The notes beneath the pieces are model-generated. The model was not told the DNA's origin. It made no database searches and worked only from the letters and a program-made list of their open reading frames with translations. A stretch of 32,023 nucleotides of DNA from Bradyrhizobium sp. dw_78 (GTDB lineage Bacteria > Pseudomonadota > Alphaproteobacteria > Rhizobiales > Xanthobacteraceae). Location of the stretch: the NCBI RefSeq assembly GCF_018449525.1, contig NZ_JAAVUS010000018.1:1-32023 (forward strand), read 5' to 3'. The translations under genes were made by a program, and so were the position numbers. This document shows, piece after piece, positions 1-7,930 of this stretch. Position 1 is the first letter of the stretch; each line of letters opens with the position of its first letter.

Positions 1-106
1 CCTAGAGCATGATCGGTTCTGATTGAATCAGAACCGAAGCTCTAGACTGTTGTTTGACGCGTTTTCTTCACGCGAACCGGTATCCACTTCGCTCGAAAAC
101 GCTCTA
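1..106. repeat. Intergenic palindromic repeat (rhizobial REP-like element)
   Basis: Two nested hairpins are visible. The first has arms GGTTCTGATT (15-24) and AATCAGAACC (26-35), flanked by CTAGAGC (2-8) and GCTCTAG (39-45). The second pairs GCGTTTTC (59-66) with GAAAACGC (95-102). The outer ends TAGAGC (3-8) and GCTCTA (101-106) are also inverted. I recall near-identical AGAGCATGATC...GCGTTTTCTTCACGCGAA elements as dispersed non-coding repeats in Bradyrhizobium and relatives; that is memory, not a search. It lies just downstream of the seven-gene minus-strand operon and could stop transcription or stabilise the mRNA end. No repeat-encoded gene is seen. Bases 107-168 hold nothing further. Confidence 0.75.
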
Positions 107-168
107 AGGTTCATCCTTGGAGCACGACGATAATGCAGCGCCTGCGAGCGGCCGGCCATGGCCGGCGT

Positions 169-1365
169 TCAGTGCGCCGCGCCCGAGAAGTCTCGCGAAA
201 GCCTGCATTCGGCGACCCGGACATCGCGGGTCGTCGCCGGCGTGTTGCGGCTTCGTCCGACGAAGCGCGGCACGCCGTCGGTAACAACCGCTCCCACGGC
301 AGGCACGTCGCCATTGCTCAGGGCGGACAACGCATCGTTCTTGGACGAGCCCGCGCAGGCGTCGATCAGCACCACATCCGCATCCTTGCCGGCCTTCAGG
401 AAGCCGGAGTTCAGCCGATAGACCGTGGCATTATTGCCGGTGGCGGCCGCGATCGCCAGTTCCGGCGCCATGCCGCCGAGGCTAGCCAGATGACTAATGG
501 TGTAAAACATGCCGAGCGGCATGATCCCGCTGCCGGTGGGCGTATCCGTTGCGATCAACAGACGGTCGAGTTGTCCCGCGGCATCGAGCAGCCTGGCGGT
601 GAGCAGCGCTGTGCGCAAATTGCCCGCCGTGCAGAGCTGAAGCGCGATGTCGCTTTCATTGACCAATCTGGCGAATCCCTCTTCGGGCATCGCCGCCGGA
701 CCGCCATTGACGTGGAAGGATACGGTGGGGTTGGAGGCGAGAACATGCTCGGCCCAAATGCCTGACGAGCTCGGGATCGACGATCCGCCGGTATGCATGG
801 TGGTCACCATGCCGAGGCGGCGCGCGGCCTGCATCAGCGGCGCATATTCGAACGGCGTATCGAACGCACCGAATCCGGCCTTGGCCAGCCACAGCCCGCT
901 CTTGACCAGGTCTTCCAGGTCGGCCTCGGTGAGGCCGGGTTCAAGAATAATCGAGCCGGCGTGAACACGCATCCCGCCGGGGCGATAATCGAAAAAGCAG
1001 GCGCGCGCGGCCAGCGCCAGCGCCTTGACGCCTGCGGGATCCTTGGGGCGCCCCGGAACGTGAACCTCGGAGGCCGTGATCGATGTCGTCGTGCCGCCGT
1101 GAAGATAGCTTTCGAGATATCCCACGACCCGCTGGCGAGGCGTGTAGTCGCCGAAGGTGATGTGGACATGGCTGTCGATCAGGCCGGGAATTGCTGTGGT
1201 CCCGTTCGCATCGATGACCACGTCGCAGCCCGACACCTGGCTGGCGGAAACCGTACCGACCTCAGCGAGGCGGCCGTCCTCCATCAGGATGCTGTCCCCC
1301 TTGACGAACGGAGCCTTGAGATCGCCGCTGACAATGGCCCCGAGATTGACGATCGCCGTTTTCAT
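169..1365 (-). CDS. Enamidase-family metal-dependent amidohydrolase
   Basis: A 398-residue cytosolic amidohydrolase-superfamily enzyme, last gene of the chaperonin/ABC operon. Expected binuclear metal ligands are visible: His66 and His68 in PGLIDSHVH, Lys162 in LAKAGFG, His191 in MHTGG, His218 in FHVNGG and Asp274 in IATDTP. The N-terminal IVSGD segment, FGDYTPRQ (71-78), VPGRPKD and the final SRNTPA match, from memory, the clostridial (Eubacterium barkeri) enamidase of nicotinate fermentation, which opens 6-oxo-1,4,5,6-tetrahydronicotinate to 2-formylglutarate and ammonia. Lys162 falls where that enzyme uses a bridging Glu, so a carboxylated-lysine centre is likely. GGAGG about five bases before the ATG supports the start. 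The family is well supported; the substrate here is not known and need not be a nicotinate derivative. Another cyclic amide or imide is possible. Confidence 0.88.
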   Translation of the reverse strand: MKTAIVNLGAIVSGDLKAPFVKGDSILMEDGRLAEVGTVSASQVSGCDVVIDANGTTAIPGLIDSHVHITFGDYTPRQRVVGYLESYLHGGTTTSITASEVHVPGRPKDPAGVKALALAARACFFDYRPGGMRVHAGSIILEPGLTEADLEDLVKSGLWLAKAGFGAFDTPFEYAPLMQAARRLGMVTTMHTGGSSIPSSSGIWAEHVLASNPTVSFHVNGGPAAMPEEGFARLVNESDIALQLCTAGNLRTALLTARLLDAAGQLDRLLIATDTPTGSGIMPLGMFYTISHLASLGGMAPELAIAAATGNNATVYRLNSGFLKAGKDADVVLIDACAGSSKNDALSALSNGDVPAVGAVVTDGVPRFVGRSRNTPATTRDVRVAECRLSRDFSGAAH

Positions 1366-1408
1366 CCGAGCCTCCGCTGTCCCGTCTCAAGCTGCCGCAA
1401 TTCCAGAG

Positions 1409-1990
1409 CTATCGCAGACCGTCCTTGCCGCCGATCGCGTCGGCTGCGAGACCTCCGACGCGCGCGTTCAGGCGTCCGCGGTTCGCCAGACACACGATCA
1501 ACGCGACCTCGTCTGCGGCCGGCGCATCCGGCGGAAGCGTCACCGAAACACCGTCATAATGAGAGCGCACGTAGAGGGCGTCCTTGTGGGCCAGCGGAAC
1601 GTCGATCATCGACCCCGGCGCGGCAAGCTTTGTGAAAGACGGAATCCAGGCTTCCGCGCCGCCAACGGCCTCCCGAAGAGGCGTCGCGAACACCGTCGTC
1701 AGCATTGCATTGGCGTGCTCGAGTTCTCCACCCAGGCCGACAACGCCGCCCTTGCCGTAGCTTTCGGTCTTGTACGGGCCCATTGCGTCGACCGCGAGCC
1801 TGGATAGGACACTACCGACATCGACGCTCGCGGCTATCGCTTCCGACAGATCCTCGACATAACGCCCGGCGTAGGGATTGACGACAATCGCGACCGCGGC
1901 AACACGGCGCAACGGCACTTGATGGCGATGGCCGGCCTCGACTTCCTTGTGATCGATGAAGGTCAGAAGCCGTCGAATATCGAGTTTCAT
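1409..1990 (-). CDS. AA_synth / DUF1185 family protein
   Basis: A 193-residue protein that I recognise as the AA_synth family (Pfam PF06684, formerly DUF1185). Landmarks are the N-terminal IRRLLTFIDHKEVEAGH, the AAVAIVVNPYAGRY strand-loop (about residues 31-44), GKGGVVGLGGELEHA (about 79-93) and VPLAHKDALYVRSHYD (about 131-146). The length is normal for the family. The family name comes from a weak link to amino acid synthesis; no reaction is established to my knowledge. It lies 43 bases upstream of the enamidase-like gene and 91 bases after the second permease, so it is probably co-transcribed and may act on the same substrate or its ring-opened product. The ribosome binding site is poor (GAGATCTCC), but the start fits the conserved N-terminus. 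No membrane segment or signal peptide is seen. Confidence 0.82.
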   Translation of the reverse strand: MKLDIRRLLTFIDHKEVEAGHRHQVPLRRVAAVAIVVNPYAGRYVEDLSEAIAASVDVGSVLSRLAVDAMGPYKTESYGKGGVVGLGGELEHANAMLTTVFATPLREAVGGAEAWIPSFTKLAAPGSMIDVPLAHKDALYVRSHYDGVSVTLPPDAPAADEVALIVCLANRGRLNARVGGLAADAIGGKDGLR

Positions 1991-2081
1991 GGAGATCTCG
2001 CAGGTTGGTCCCTGAAATATTGCACGACTTAATATCTCCCATCAATAGCTAATAATGGAAGTAATCTAGTCTAACGCCCCT

Positions 2082-2882
2082 TCAATCCTTCTCGAGCCTG
2101 ACCACCATCGTCCAGAAGGTACCGGCCAGCAGCGGAAGCGCGACGCAAAGAACGATCGTTTCAAGGCAGAATATGATCGGCACCTGGGACTGCTCGGAAG
2201 ACGCCATGATCCAGTTCCAGATCGGAAGCGTGGTCGCGTTTCCGTGCAGAAAAATCGCGCGCTGCCCTTCGTTGAAGGAAACCAGAAAGCCGAAGATGCC
2301 CGCGCCAATGATCGCGGGCCGCAGAAGCGGCATCTCGATATCCCAGAACACGCGCCATCGCGACGCCCCGAGATCGGCGGCGGCGTCGAGCAGCCGATGG
2401 TCAAAGCGCGTCGTCAGCACCAGGACGAAAAGGAACGAGAACGGAAACGCCCATACGAGATGGCCAATGAAGATCGACCAAAAGCCAAGGGACAGCCCGA
2501 GGATCATGCGCAGGAATATGAAGAGGGACGCTCCAAGGGCGATACCCGGAATGAACAGCGGAAGCAGTGACAACAGGACGATGCGGCCGGCGACCGGCGA
2601 TCGCGGGACTGCACGCCCCACGAGTGTCGCAATGACCATCACGCTCAGCCCGACCAACAGACCGATCGCCAGACTGGCAAGCAGCGGCTCAACCCACCGT
2701 CCGCTCGAGAACAACTCCCTATAGTGATCGAGCGTGAACCCGTCCGGAATTCCAGACATCGGATCCCGGTTGAAGGACATCAACGCCAGCCAGGCCAGCG
2801 CAAAATAGATCAGGGCCAGCGTGATGGTGCCGCCCCATTTGCCGAACGACAGCACTCGGACCGGTGCAGCGACGTCACTCAT
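2082..2882 (-). CDS. ABC transporter permease, spermidine/putrescine (PotC) type
   Basis: A 266-residue inner-membrane permease with about six hydrophobic spans, starting with TITLALIYFALAWLALMSF near residues 19-37. The cytoplasmic EAA-type loop reads AAADLGASRWRVFWDIEMPL, the ATPase contact of binding-protein-dependent importers, and is followed by a GAGIFGFLVSFNE segment typical of the PotC/PotI branch. It starts in an ATGA overlap (2879-2882) with the partner permease, so the two are translationally coupled and should form the heteromeric channel. The ligand cannot be read from the permease. PotC-type systems import polyamines but also many other small cationic or amide compounds. Given the catabolic neighbours, a cyclic nitrogen compound is a reasonable inference. 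Confidence 0.9.
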   Translation of the reverse strand: MSDVAAPVRVLSFGKWGGTITLALIYFALAWLALMSFNRDPMSGIPDGFTLDHYRELFSSGRWVEPLLASLAIGLLVGLSVMVIATLVGRAVPRSPVAGRIVLLSLLPLFIPGIALGASLFIFLRMILGLSLGFWSIFIGHLVWAFPFSFLFVLVLTTRFDHRLLDAAADLGASRWRVFWDIEMPLLRPAIIGAGIFGFLVSFNEGQRAIFLHGNATTLPIWNWIMASSEQSQVPIIFCLETIVLCVALPLLAGTFWTMVVRLEKD

Positions 2883-3823
2883 CCGTTGATATTCCTGAAC
2901 AGGGATTTGAGATCGATCAGCCGGCGCGACGCCATGGTGAAACCCCAGAGGATGAACGCGACGACCAGGATCGCGAATGTCGAAAGTGCAGCAACCGTGG
3001 GATATCGCAGCGCCTCATAGGCGCTCTCGATCGACCCGCTCAGCAGCGTGACGAAGCCGCCGCCCAGCATGGCAGGCTCGACCCACGAGGCCAGCGCCGG
3101 CCCGAGCGCAAATACCACGCCCGCCACGACGCCCGGCATCGCCAGCGGCAGAACGATGTCCCGAAGGATGCGACGAGGCGGCGCACCGAGGTCCGCGGCT
3201 GCGGCCAGCAGCGTATCGTCGATGGTCGCCATCGCGGAATAGATCGGCAGCACCATCAGCGGAAAATTCGTCAGCACCATTCCGAAGGTCACGGCCCCCT
3301 CGTTGTAGAGCATCCGGAGCGGCACCTGAATAAGACCCAGGTGAATCAGGACCGTATTGACAAGACCATGCTCGTCGAGAACGCCACGCCAGACAAACAC
3401 GCGGGACGACAGGTCGAGGAAGAAAGGGATCGTCAGCAGCGTGATCATGACGGACCGCGTTTGCCGGCTGACGGCTCCCTTCGCCAGCCAGAGCGCGAAT
3501 GGGAATCCGATCAGGAGATCAATCAAGGTAGCGCTGAGGGCAACGCGGATCGTGCGCGACATGACTTCGAACCGGCCCGACGAAAACAGCTCCGTCCAGG
3601 TCTTCAGGGAGGGCTGATAGACCATCATGAAGTTTCGGCTCTCGAAGAAGCTGAAACAGACCAGGATCACCAGCGGCAAAATGACCAGAAGCCCCCACGC
3701 GACGCAAAAGAGCGGGATCACCCACTCGCGGCGCTTTTTGGCCTCGAAGCCGCGTGAAGGCATGGCCGCCGCTCGCACCGAATGCGAGCGGCCTTGCTGC
3801 GCCGATTCAACCGGTAACGTCAT
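2879..3823 (-). CDS. ABC transporter permease, spermidine/putrescine (PotB) type
   Basis: An integral inner-membrane permease of 314 residues with hydrophobic spans beginning with the LFCVAWGLLVILPLVILVCF segment, and an EAA loop reading AAAADLGAPPRRILRDIVLP. It pairs with the following PotC-like permease. I chose the ATG at 3823 because it makes an ATGA overlap with the stop of the binding-protein gene (TGA at 3822-3820), the same junction style as at its own 3' end. The ATG 21 bases further upstream (3844) has AGGA directly against it with no spacing and would add only seven residues. The N-terminal 40 residues before the first span are basic and presumably cytoplasmic. The substrate is unknown. 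Confidence 0.9.
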   Translation of the reverse strand: MTLPVESAQQGRSHSVRAAAMPSRGFEAKKRREWVIPLFCVAWGLLVILPLVILVCFSFFESRNFMMVYQPSLKTWTELFSSGRFEVMSRTIRVALSATLIDLLIGFPFALWLAKGAVSRQTRSVMITLLTIPFFLDLSSRVFVWRGVLDEHGLVNTVLIHLGLIQVPLRMLYNEGAVTFGMVLTNFPLMVLPIYSAMATIDDTLLAAAADLGAPPRRILRDIVLPLAMPGVVAGVVFALGPALASWVEPAMLGGGFVTLLSGSIESAYEALRYPTVAALSTFAILVVAFILWGFTMASRRLIDLKSLFRNING

Positions 3824-5013
3824 GCGCTCAGGAACCGCTGCCATTCCTGCTCGATCGCATCAGCATTGGAAGGCGCATAATTCGCCACAAACGGCTTCTT
3901 GTACTTCCGCTCGATCTTGACCAGGCTCTCCTTCAACTCGGTGACATCGGCTTCCGGCCACTTGTTGTCGATGGCATACTGCACGCCTAGATCCATGTTC
4001 GGACCGCCATAGCCGCGATCCTTGGCCTGATACGCACGATATTCACCGCCGAGGAAATAGTTCAGCGTCTTGTAGATATTGGACAGATTATCGCGCTTGG
4101 TCGCCTGCATCGCGATGTAGGCGGCCTGGCCCCACTTGGTGTAACCTTCGATGGTGTAGGCGTAGCGTACGGCGCCGTCGCCGAGCTTCTTGTTCGCTTC
4201 ACGCGTCGCCGGCTCCCAGCAATTCGCGATATCCACTTCCCGCGATGTCAAAAGCTGCACCTGTTCCTCGAACGAGGCGATCAGCGTCTTGAACTGCCCT
4301 GCCTTCTTGCGCGCGACCAGGAAATCAACCACCGTCTTGGCCTCGTCCGGCGTAAGGTCCGCAGGATTCTCGATCTTTGCCTTGCCGGATTCCTTCAGGT
4401 AGAGCGCGGTCGCGGGCGCCGAGTAGTTCCAGGTTCGGGAGAAAGCCGCACGTCCATGCGTACGCTCGTTCTCGAACAGCATCTGCCAGGAGACATCTTC
4501 CTGGCCGTCCGGATTGACACCGATCTTGTCAGCGAAATACCCGAAACTGTCGGCATTGCCTGTCACCGGCACACCGTACTGCTTGCCATCCGGCCCGACG
4601 ACCGCCGACGACCGCTTCCAGACATCGGAGGTCCGGTCCCACAGCGTCAGTTCGGGACGCTTCTCATCGAGCACGGCGTAGAACCCGCGCGGGCCAAGAA
4701 TATTATGGCTGCCGCCGGCAAAGAAGACGAGATCAAACTTATCGCCGACTCCGGACGAGATCACGTCACGGATCAATGCGCCAATGTCGTTACCGGCCAC
4801 GGTCGAAAATTGCATCTTCAGGCCGGTCGATTTTTCCATGATCGACCAGTCTTTCAACTGCGCGGTCGTGACGCCGTAACCGGTAATGACATTTGCATCG
4901 GCGGCTCCGGCGACGGACGGAAGCGCCATCGCCGCCCCCGCCAGCGCAAGCCCTTTCAAGAAGTCACGTCGGGCGAGGTCCAACTGACTGGTCGTCGAGA
5001 GTTTATCTTCCAT
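3820..5013 (-). CDS. Tat-exported ABC substrate-binding protein, PotD-like
   Basis: A 397-residue extracellular solute-binding protein (family 1, PotD-like). A twin-arginine signal is clear: ARRDFLKG at residues 14-21, then a hydrophobic stretch LALAGAAMALPSV and an AGA-AD cleavage region near residue 38. The mature part begins NVITGYGVTTAQLKDW and contains the VFFAGGSHNILGPRGFYAVLD ligand-lobe segment. A good ribosome binding site, AGGAG, lies eight bases before the ATG. It follows the ATPase gene by 30 bases and overlaps the first permease. Tat export means it folds, at least partly, in the cytoplasm before crossing the membrane, which is notable because a chaperonin-like gene opens this operon. 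Binding residues for the ligand cannot be assigned by eye, and polyamine specificity should not be assumed. Confidence 0.88.
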   Translation of the reverse strand: MEDKLSTTSQLDLARRDFLKGLALAGAAMALPSVAGAADANVITGYGVTTAQLKDWSIMEKSTGLKMQFSTVAGNDIGALIRDVISSGVGDKFDLVFFAGGSHNILGPRGFYAVLDEKRPELTLWDRTSDVWKRSSAVVGPDGKQYGVPVTGNADSFGYFADKIGVNPDGQEDVSWQMLFENERTHGRAAFSRTWNYSAPATALYLKESGKAKIENPADLTPDEAKTVVDFLVARKKAGQFKTLIASFEEQVQLLTSREVDIANCWEPATREANKKLGDGAVRYAYTIEGYTKWGQAAYIAMQATKRDNLSNIYKTLNYFLGGEYRAYQAKDRGYGGPNMDLGVQYAIDNKWPEADVTELKESLVKIERKYKKPFVANYAPSNADAIEQEWQRFLSA

Positions 5014-5043
5014 GACGATATCTCCTATTGTATTCGGTGAATG

Positions 5044-6210
5044 TTAGCTGGAAAGAATGACGCAATCTTCCACCCGGCAGGAAATAGCGTTGAACGAGGC
5101 CTGAGCGTTTCCGCGATCCCATGTTCTCAGGCGGATCGGTCCGGCCACGCTGGACGCCGTGACGTCGGTGTATTTTCCGCGATAGGTTTGCCCTTGAAAC
5201 GCGCACGGCAGGACATTGTCCTGGCTTCCGGCGGCGTTCGTCCCGGCGATCGGAGATATCCGTTCGGCGCGGATGGCAATCACGACGTCCTGACCGGCTG
5301 CGAGCGGCTTGGTATCCGCGCAGAAGCCGCGAAAGCGCGCTCCGCCACAATCGACCGCGACGCTGCCGTCCGGCACCAACTCCAGAACCCGCGCCGCCAA
5401 CAAATTCTCGAAGCCCATGAACGACGCGGCGAATCGGCTGCAGGGGCGATCGAAAAGATCCTCAGGGTTGCCACGCTGTTCGATCCGGCCGTTGCGCATC
5501 AAGACGATGCGATCGCTCATCGTCAGCGCCTCTTCCTGGCTGTGCGTAATATAGATGAACGTCGTTCCGAGCGATCGATGGATATCGATCAGTTCGGTTT
5601 GCATGTCCTGGCGTAATTTTTCGTCAAGCGCGCCGAGCGGTTCGTCCAGCAGCAGGATCGAAGGTCTCGTGACAAGGGCGCGGGCCAGAGCAACCCGCTG
5701 GCGCTCTCCGCCTGAAAGCTGATTGATGCGGCGATCGCCCTTTTGGTCCAGACGCACCATCGCCAGCGCCTGCTCCGTCCGCTTCGACATCTCTTCCTTG
5801 CCGACCTTGCGCAGACGCAGGCCGTAGGCCACGTTCTCGGCGACCGACATATGGGGAAACAGTGCATAGCTCTGGAACACCGTGGTGCAATCACGCTGAG
5901 AGGCCGGCACTCCGAGAACATTGGCACCATTGATCTCCAGACGGGTCGCATGGGTGGGCGTTTCCAGTCCAGAAATGATCCGGAGCATCGTCGTCTTTCC
6001 GGAACCGCTCTCGCCCAGGATCGTCAGGAACTCTCCACGCCTGGTCTGGAGCGACACGCGGTCGAGAACATAGGCCGAATGATAAACATGAGAAATATCG
6101 GCCGCATCCAGAATGATGTCGTTCGATTGCTGGGACTGCATGGACCGCTGCTCGTTTGGCTGATGATGAATTGATGGAGAGAATTCGCTGGCCGTCGGCG
6201 TCAGCAGCAT
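5044..6210 (-). CDS. ABC transporter ATP-binding protein, PotA type
   Basis: A 388-residue ATPase of the PotA/UgpC class that energises the adjacent permeases. Counting from the chosen start it has Walker A GESGSGKTT at about 66-74, signature LSGGERQ at about 165-171, Walker B ILLLDEP at about 185-191, and a C-terminal TOBE-like domain (DNVLPCAFQGQTYRGKY). The ATG at 6210 is preferred because GAGGTG lies five bases upstream and the gene then overlaps the end of the chaperonin gene by ten bases, implying translational coupling. A second candidate ATG at 6141 would remove 23 residues. The extension up to 6303 lies entirely inside the chaperonin gene and is rejected. There is a 30-base gap to the binding-protein gene. 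Confidence 0.9.
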   Translation of the reverse strand: MLLTPTASEFSPSIHHQPNEQRSMQSQQSNDIILDAADISHVYHSAYVLDRVSLQTRRGEFLTILGESGSGKTTMLRIISGLETPTHATRLEINGANVLGVPASQRDCTTVFQSYALFPHMSVAENVAYGLRLRKVGKEEMSKRTEQALAMVRLDQKGDRRINQLSGGERQRVALARALVTRPSILLLDEPLGALDEKLRQDMQTELIDIHRSLGTTFIYITHSQEEALTMSDRIVLMRNGRIEQRGNPEDLFDRPCSRFAASFMGFENLLAARVLELVPDGSVAVDCGGARFRGFCADTKPLAAGQDVVIAIRAERISPIAGTNAAGSQDNVLPCAFQGQTYRGKYTDVTASSVAGPIRLRTWDRGNAQASFNAISCRVEDCVILSS

Positions 6211-7772
6211 ACCAGCACCTCGACCCGAAGCATCGTCGCGGCCGCCGATATCGCCCGCCGCAGGATGCTCTGTGTGATCGATAACGGATCGGCGATCGGC
6301 CAATCGCGCAGCGCTATCGAAGCCCGGCGCGACGCATCATAGGCAACGGCATCACGCCGCGGACCGGATGCCAGCGTCACGGCGGCTCGCCCGTCGCTTC
6401 CGGCATTCGCCGCGATGCGATAAGTCACCGCTTGGCAACCGGCCGCGACCGCTCGCGCGGCAAAGTGGGACGCCCCGGTCGCCGATGTCGGCCTGGCGCG
6501 TTGTTCGAGCGCCTTGCCGACCCGCGCAAGTGCCACTCCTCCACCGGGAACAACCCCGGCGATGGAGGCATGCCGGATCACGGACAACGCCGCTTTCGCG
6601 CGCGTAACGCGCTGCGACGAAGAGAGACCGCCCTGAGCCCCGATCTGAATTTCCGCCCAGAGCCCCGCCAGACGGGCGGCGCGGCGAAGCAGGTGATCTC
6701 GGTCGAGCGCCAAATATTGCTGTTTCTTCGCTTCCGCAATCAATTCGTTGCGACGGTATTCAATCGCGTCCGGCTGGCCTGCCGGGTCGCTGAGGATCGC
6801 GCGTGTGCCGGACCAATGGACTTGCCGCGCCTGGCCGAGCATCGCCGGCCTGACATCGGCAAGCGACGAACCGAGCCGGTCATCGATCACCGCGCCGCCG
6901 GTTGCAACCGCAAGGTCCTCCAAGACCGCCGCCGCCCTCAGGCTGACATCCTCGGGCACCAGACCGAGAAGATTGAGACCCAGCCCCTTGCGATTGGAGA
7001 GCAGCGCGGCCCTCGCTTCCGGTCCGAAGCCCCGCGCCACGATCACAAGTGATCGATTTTTCGCGACGAACTGCTCCAATATACGCGCGAACGGGCCGAA
7101 ACTGTCGACGATGTCGTTCACGATCAGCACGCTTGCGCGGTTCATGGTGAGAGCGACCTGCTCGGTCGCGGCGAAGCCGATCGCTTCCGGCTGGACGTCG
7201 AGCACGAAGCCGGCGGCGGATTGAATCCTTATACCCGGCTTCCAGCTTTCGCGGATATCAATGACGCCGTGGGGATTGACCGCGGCATCGAGCGACGCAA
7301 GGGCCTGGGCAATTTCAGCATCGTAGCAGGCGGCCTCCGCCAACGCCGCAAGCGGTGGCGCGTCGCAAGTCTCCGCCGCCAACAATTCGTCGAGACGCGG
7401 CGCCAGATCGAGCAAAGCATCCGCAAGCGCACCCAGCGGCACGCCGTGGGCGGCAGCCTGCGCGCCGGACGCAAATATCGCCTCGCAGATGCACGCGACA
7501 CGCGCCGTCCCATCACCGAAATCGCGTTCGGTATCGGCAAGGACTTCGCCGAGAATGCGTGGAGCAATTGACCACGGGCCGGCCTCGTCCGCGACGATAC
7601 GGGCGATCGATCCGCCGGAATGAACCGTCTCGACCGAATTCGCACCTCTGTCGCGCAGCACCGCGCAACCCGCAGGCCCCAGCGAAACGACCACCGCGCG
7701 AACCGCATGGGACAGCGACTCGGCCAGGACGGCCCTCGCTTTGGAGCCCATGATGACCTTGTGAGGCATCAT
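6201..7772 (-). CDS. Degenerate GroEL-like (HSP60) chaperonin, predicted ATPase-poor
   Basis: A 523-residue group I chaperonin homologue. From this start it aligns without gaps to E. coli GroEL (recalled sequence) up to the nucleotide loop: SLGP at 30-33 for TLGP, and GDGT with Asp87 in place. Asp495 in ADPLSIT is also kept, as is VVPGGGVAL near 408-416. Catalytic Asp52 is Ser52 (HSGGSIAR), Asp398 is Ala394 (RAKAALSV), Lys34 is Ala and Thr90/Thr91 are Ala/Arg. The C-terminus ends EVLVCC with no GGM repeats. No groES lies nearby. It is the first gene of the operon and overlaps the ABC ATPase gene by ten bases. Chaperonin paralogues dedicated to one enzyme are known in catabolic operons (the GroEL-like MimG/PrmG for propane monooxygenase). 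A client-specific folding or holding role here is inference. The start at 7772 is fixed by the colinearity; the GTG at 7862 is rejected. Confidence 0.85.
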   Translation of the reverse strand: MMPHKVIMGSKARAVLAESLSHAVRAVVVSLGPAGCAVLRDRGANSVETVHSGGSIARIVADEAGPWSIAPRILGEVLADTERDFGDGTARVACICEAIFASGAQAAAHGVPLGALADALLDLAPRLDELLAAETCDAPPLAALAEAACYDAEIAQALASLDAAVNPHGVIDIRESWKPGIRIQSAAGFVLDVQPEAIGFAATEQVALTMNRASVLIVNDIVDSFGPFARILEQFVAKNRSLVIVARGFGPEARAALLSNRKGLGLNLLGLVPEDVSLRAAAVLEDLAVATGGAVIDDRLGSSLADVRPAMLGQARQVHWSGTRAILSDPAGQPDAIEYRRNELIAEAKKQQYLALDRDHLLRRAARLAGLWAEIQIGAQGGLSSSQRVTRAKAALSVIRHASIAGVVPGGGVALARVGKALEQRARPTSATGASHFAARAVAAGCQAVTYRIAANAGSDGRAAVTLASGPRRDAVAYDASRRASIALRDWPIADPLSITQSILRRAISAAATMLRVEVLVCC

Positions 7773-7843
7773 TCGGGCGTCCGCAGCGGCATCGATAGAC
7801 GCGATTTCCCGCCGCCGCCGACCGGCAGAACGACAACGGCCAT
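7771..7843 (-). other. Possible 24-codon leader ORF before the chaperonin-like gene
   Basis: An ATG at 7843 preceded by AGGAGG opens 24 codons (starting MAVVVLPVGG) whose TGA stop overlaps the first base of the chaperonin ATGATG start. This arrangement could couple translation of the chaperonin, whose own start lacks a Shine-Dalgarno sequence. The AGGAGG is only two bases from the ATG, closer than optimal, and the peptide has no recognised family, so this is tentative. Confidence 0.3.
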
Positions 7844-7914
7844 CGCCTCCTGACTGACGCACGGCTTAATGGTCACCATCCCGCTTCGCCCTGTTAATCA
7901 CCAAAACCGTATTA

Positions 7915-7930
7915 GGACAATTTGACCAAA
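7915..7930 (-). promoter_or_regulatory. Putative MocR half-site over the operon-1 promoter
   Basis: On the minus strand this reads TTTGGTCAAATTGTCC and matches the right arm of the 8108-8146 dyad (GGTAGTCCAATTGTCC on the minus strand) at 12 of 16 positions. It sits immediately upstream of the -10-like TAATAC for the chaperonin/ABC operon, where a bound regulator could block or recruit RNA polymerase. It was identified by eye only. Confidence 0.4.

Noticed and set aside
793..1635. Plus-strand frames of 200-280 codons opposite the enamidase-like and AA_synth genes
   Set aside because: They cross the ends of two conserved minus-strand genes and have mirror-frame composition.
2082..6210. Naming the importer potABCD and assigning polyamine uptake
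   Set aside because: The family class is clear, but ligand specificity in this class is broad and the neighbours point to another nitrogen compound.
7773..7862. A 30-residue N-terminal extension of the chaperonin-like protein from a GTG at 7862
   Set aside because: Gap-free colinearity with GroEL from the ATG at 7772 fixes the start; the extension is arginine-rich and unlike chaperonins.
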